Assembly (NCBI RefSeq): GCF_947500765.1 | Contig: NZ_CANMTH010000003.1 | Span: 62,001-126,000 of the forward strand | Direction: 5' to 3' | DNA: 64,000 nt | Origin: an uncultured Formosa sp. | GTDB taxonomy: Bacteria; Bacteroidota; Bacteroidia; Flavobacteriales; Flavobacteriaceae | Shown: positions 62,095-64,000 of the stretch, in pieces | How positions within the stretch are numbered: the stretch's first letter is position 1 | Layout: each line of letters starts with the position of its first letter | Notes under the pieces: model-generated | What the model was told of the DNA's origin: nothing | Seen by the model: the letters and a program-made list of their open reading frames with translations, nothing else | The model's database searches: none | Made by a program: the position numbers and the translations under genes

Positions 62095-64000
62095 TTATTT
62101 TCTAAAAACAGGAGAATCAAACAAGTACCATTTAAAACGTAAACCAATTTCAGAAAACGTAAAACCAGCAGCTGTGGCAGAGGCGATGTTACTTCGTGTG
62201 CCATAGAGATTTAATAAGGTGCGTTCTGTGAACTTATATCCTAACTTTCCTTGTATGCGGTAGGTTAGTTGGCTACTATCGTCTTCAATATACTGTAATC
62301 CTGTTGCTGCAGTAAGTTCGTAAAACCATGATTTTGGTTTGGTAATGACTTCATCTTTTATAATGTTTGCGAAAATTTCGACAGCATTAAATTTTTCAGG
62401 ACTAAAATAAATGGTTGGTACTTGGTTTTTAAATGTAATATATTGATAGTTTAAACCTGCTTTTAAACTTGGTTTAGCCATAATGTTATAATATAACGAT
62501 GTGAACAATAGGTTTCTGTTGTTATCATCGTTTTGCCATGTATAATAATATTGTGTAAACCATCCTAAATTAAAATTGGTGCTTAAATTGTAGTTTGCGT
62601 ACAGGTTATTCATCACAATTTCTCGTTCTAATAATTCGGCATTAAAACTTTGTATTTCACTTTTGTAACCAATATCTAAAACTTGAAGTTTAAACGGTTT
62701 TATGTTTAAAGACAGATCGGTAACAAATTGAGTATAATTGTTGTTATTCGCTTTTGCAGCTGTAATACCTGCAGTACCTTTAAAGGTTATATTTTGCAAA
62801 ATCTGATAGCTTAATCCTAAAGCAAAATCGTTAGATTTAGCATCGTTATCGGTGACTTTATTACTAGTTGATCTGTAACTATAATGCGCTAACCATTTTA
62901 GTCTTGTAGACGTTGGGAATTCAATATTGGTTTGTACGGCGTAAGCTTTGTTATCGCCATTATCTGAAGAATGTAAGGTTTTGGTTTCCCAAAAGGGTGT
63001 AAAGTTTGCGTTTAATGTTTTTATAAAATTAGTAGCATCTTTTTGGTTATTGTAAAATTTTAGTGTGTTTTCTGCTGAACGGTAGGCATCATCATAACGT
63101 CCTATTGCTTTTAAAGCATTGGCTTTTCCTAGATTTCCGTCAAACGAGGTACTGTCATTTTCTAAAATCCGATTATAATCTACAACACTCTTTTTAAAAT
63201 CACTTTTATAAATATTTAAAGTTGCACGGAGTGATAATAACCAATTCTTGTTGGGGTTATCTGTAATTAATTTAGATATTAAAGTATCTGCAGTTTTATA
63301 TTCTTTATTCCAAATTAAGGCTTGTATATAACGCTCTGTAGTTGGTTGAATGTGTTTCTGATTGGTATTCGTTTCTAAATTTGAATAGGATTGCTCACTA
63401 ATTTGTAAGGCCTCTTTTTCCTTTCCGTTTAAATGTGCAACTAAAGCTAAGCCATTTAAAGCGATATGTTTAGTTTCTTGATTCGTTTTTAAAAAAGTAT
63501 AAGTCGCTTTTGCATCTTCTAAGCGGTCTGCTATTAAGTATAAATTTGCCAGATTGATTAAAGTGTCGGTATCATCTTTAAAAAGCGTTAAGTTTTCTTT
63601 TAAAAGACGTTCTGCTTCTTTGTAATTCTGAGCTTGCTGCTTCTGGTAGGCATACCCTAAATAAATGTATTTTTTAGATGTTAATGCATTTGCATTTCCA
63701 GGTAAGACCTCTAAAGCTTTATTCACATAAATTAATGCTTCATCATAAATTTTAAGATTAGATAGTGTATTTGCATAACCTAAAAGTGCTGGAAAACTTC
63801 GGTTATTTTCTGTAATTAAACTTTCGTAAAATGTTTTTGCATCGAGGTAGTTTTTATTCCATAATAAAGCTTCTGCATAGTTTAATTTAATTTCAAAATC
63901 TGTAGGATAGGTTTTTAATAAATCGGTAAATATTGTAACAGCTTGTTCTGAATCTCCCTGTAAACCAACAGCACGACCATAACATAATTTAGCTGTTTTA
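62095..64000 (-). CDS. TPR protein with C-terminal outer membrane barrel (YaiO-like), 5' end beyond window
   Basis: The frame stays open to the last base of the window, so the gene is partial; a GTG at 63726 is an internal codon, not the start. At least 635 residues are visible. The N-terminal two thirds are TPR-like helical pairs, for example AKTFYESLITENNRSFPALLGYANTL, EALIYVNKALEVLPGNANAL and DDAYRSAENTLKFYNNQ. The last 280 residues are alternating beta strands ending FRLKWYLFDSPVF-R-K, with aromatic girdles. They resemble the YaiO outer membrane beta-barrel. Proteins of this plan serve as outer membrane pores for exopolysaccharide export. The upstream neighbours that would test this lie outside the window. 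Confidence 0.78.
   Translation of the reverse strand, partial: KTAKLCYGRAVGLQGDSEQAVTIFTDLLKTYPTDFEIKLNYAEALLWNKNYLDAKTFYESLITENNRSFPALLGYANTLSNLKIYDEALIYVNKALEVLPGNANALTSKKYIYLGYAYQKQQAQNYKEAERLLKENLTLFKDDTDTLINLANLYLIADRLEDAKATYTFLKTNQETKHIALNGLALVAHLNGKEKEALQISEQSYSNLETNTNQKHIQPTTERYIQALIWNKEYKTADTLISKLITDNPNKNWLLSLRATLNIYKSDFKKSVVDYNRILENDSTSFDGNLGKANALKAIGRYDDAYRSAENTLKFYNNQKDATNFIKTLNANFTPFWETKTLHSSDNGDNKAYAVQTNIEFPTSTRLKWLAHYSYRSTSNKVTDNDAKSNDFALGLSYQILQNITFKGTAGITAAKANNNNYTQFVTDLSLNIKPFKLQVLDIGYKSEIQSFNAELLEREIVMNNLYANYNLSTNFNLGWFTQYYYTWQNDDNNRNLLFTSLYYNIMAKPSLKAGLNYQYITFKNQVPTIYFSPEKFNAVEIFANIIKDEVITKPKSWFYELTAATGLQYIEDDSSQLTYRIQGKLGYKFTERTLLNLYGTRSNIASATAAGFTFSEIGLRFKWYLFDSPVFRK

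Noticed and set aside
1..64000. tRNA, rRNA, riboswitch, prophage or plasmid-origin features
   Set aside because: I read the gaps for cloverleaf, rRNA-like and conserved riboswitch patterns and for integrase or replication genes and saw none; dedicated covariance-model searches were not possible.

Overview
This 64 kb window is low-GC (roughly one third G+C by eye), densely coded chromosomal DNA from a Bacteroidota bacterium, most likely a marine-type Flavobacteriaceae. Supporting signs are a secreted protein with a type IX secretion C-terminal sorting signal, a TonB-dependent receptor with an N-terminal carboxypeptidase-regulatory-like domain, many lipoproteins, an S9/DPP4-type peptidase, TAnnTTTG -7 promoter boxes, and weak Shine-Dalgarno sequences. 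I saw no rRNA, tRNA, CRISPR array, phage or intact insertion sequence.

Layout. (1) 24-9202: redox and envelope genes: an MsrQ-like heme membrane protein with a siderophore-interacting-type flavoreductase, a QorB-like reductase, an ACT protein, an ECF sigma factor followed by YceI and small membrane proteins, an FG-GAP/ASPIC protein, and several unassigned small genes. (2) 9462-31385: an S9 peptidase, then an NtrY/NtrC-type two-component system (minus strand). It lies divergent to a large tripartite ABC efflux locus: membrane-fusion adaptor, ATPase, three MacB-like permeases, an internal promoter, two more permeases, a second atypical ATPase, and a TolC-type outer membrane factor. Two near-identical regulatory modules (paired inverted-repeat operators 50 bp upstream of a -24/-12-like element) precede the two halves, so the neighbouring NtrC-type regulator probably drives both with sigma-54. 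(3) 31461-43231, mostly minus strand: thioredoxin-like protein plus TonB receptor behind a DtxR/MntR-like operator, a DUF1566 lipoprotein, an NhaD-type antiporter, an atypical disulfide oxidoreductase, a two-lobed aspartic protease, an M19 dipeptidase and a lipoprotein. (4) 43682-51922: a DUF4920 lipoprotein, an OmpR/PhoB-type two-component system, an LtaS-like phosphoglycerol transferase, a diacylglycerol kinase and a decayed PAP2 phosphatase, then a MATE exporter divergent from an AraC regulator. (5) 52264-58515: a tight signalling operon: receiver, H-NOX, PAS histidine kinase, FIST protein, second kinase, HPt, LytTR regulator. (6) 58625-64000: a large T9SS cargo protein, a decayed stretch, and the 3' part of a TPR/YaiO-like gene cut by the window edge.

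The most interesting systems are the H-NOX plus FIST double-sensor, double-kinase relay, and the duplicated sigma-54-type control of a five-permease, two-ATPase efflux locus. Smaller leads are 11-bp-phased TTTAGA repeats shared by the regulator and phosphoglycerol-transferase promoters, and a multiply frameshifted PAP2 gene behind the lipid kinase. All family calls come from reading motifs and remembered family features; no database search was run.
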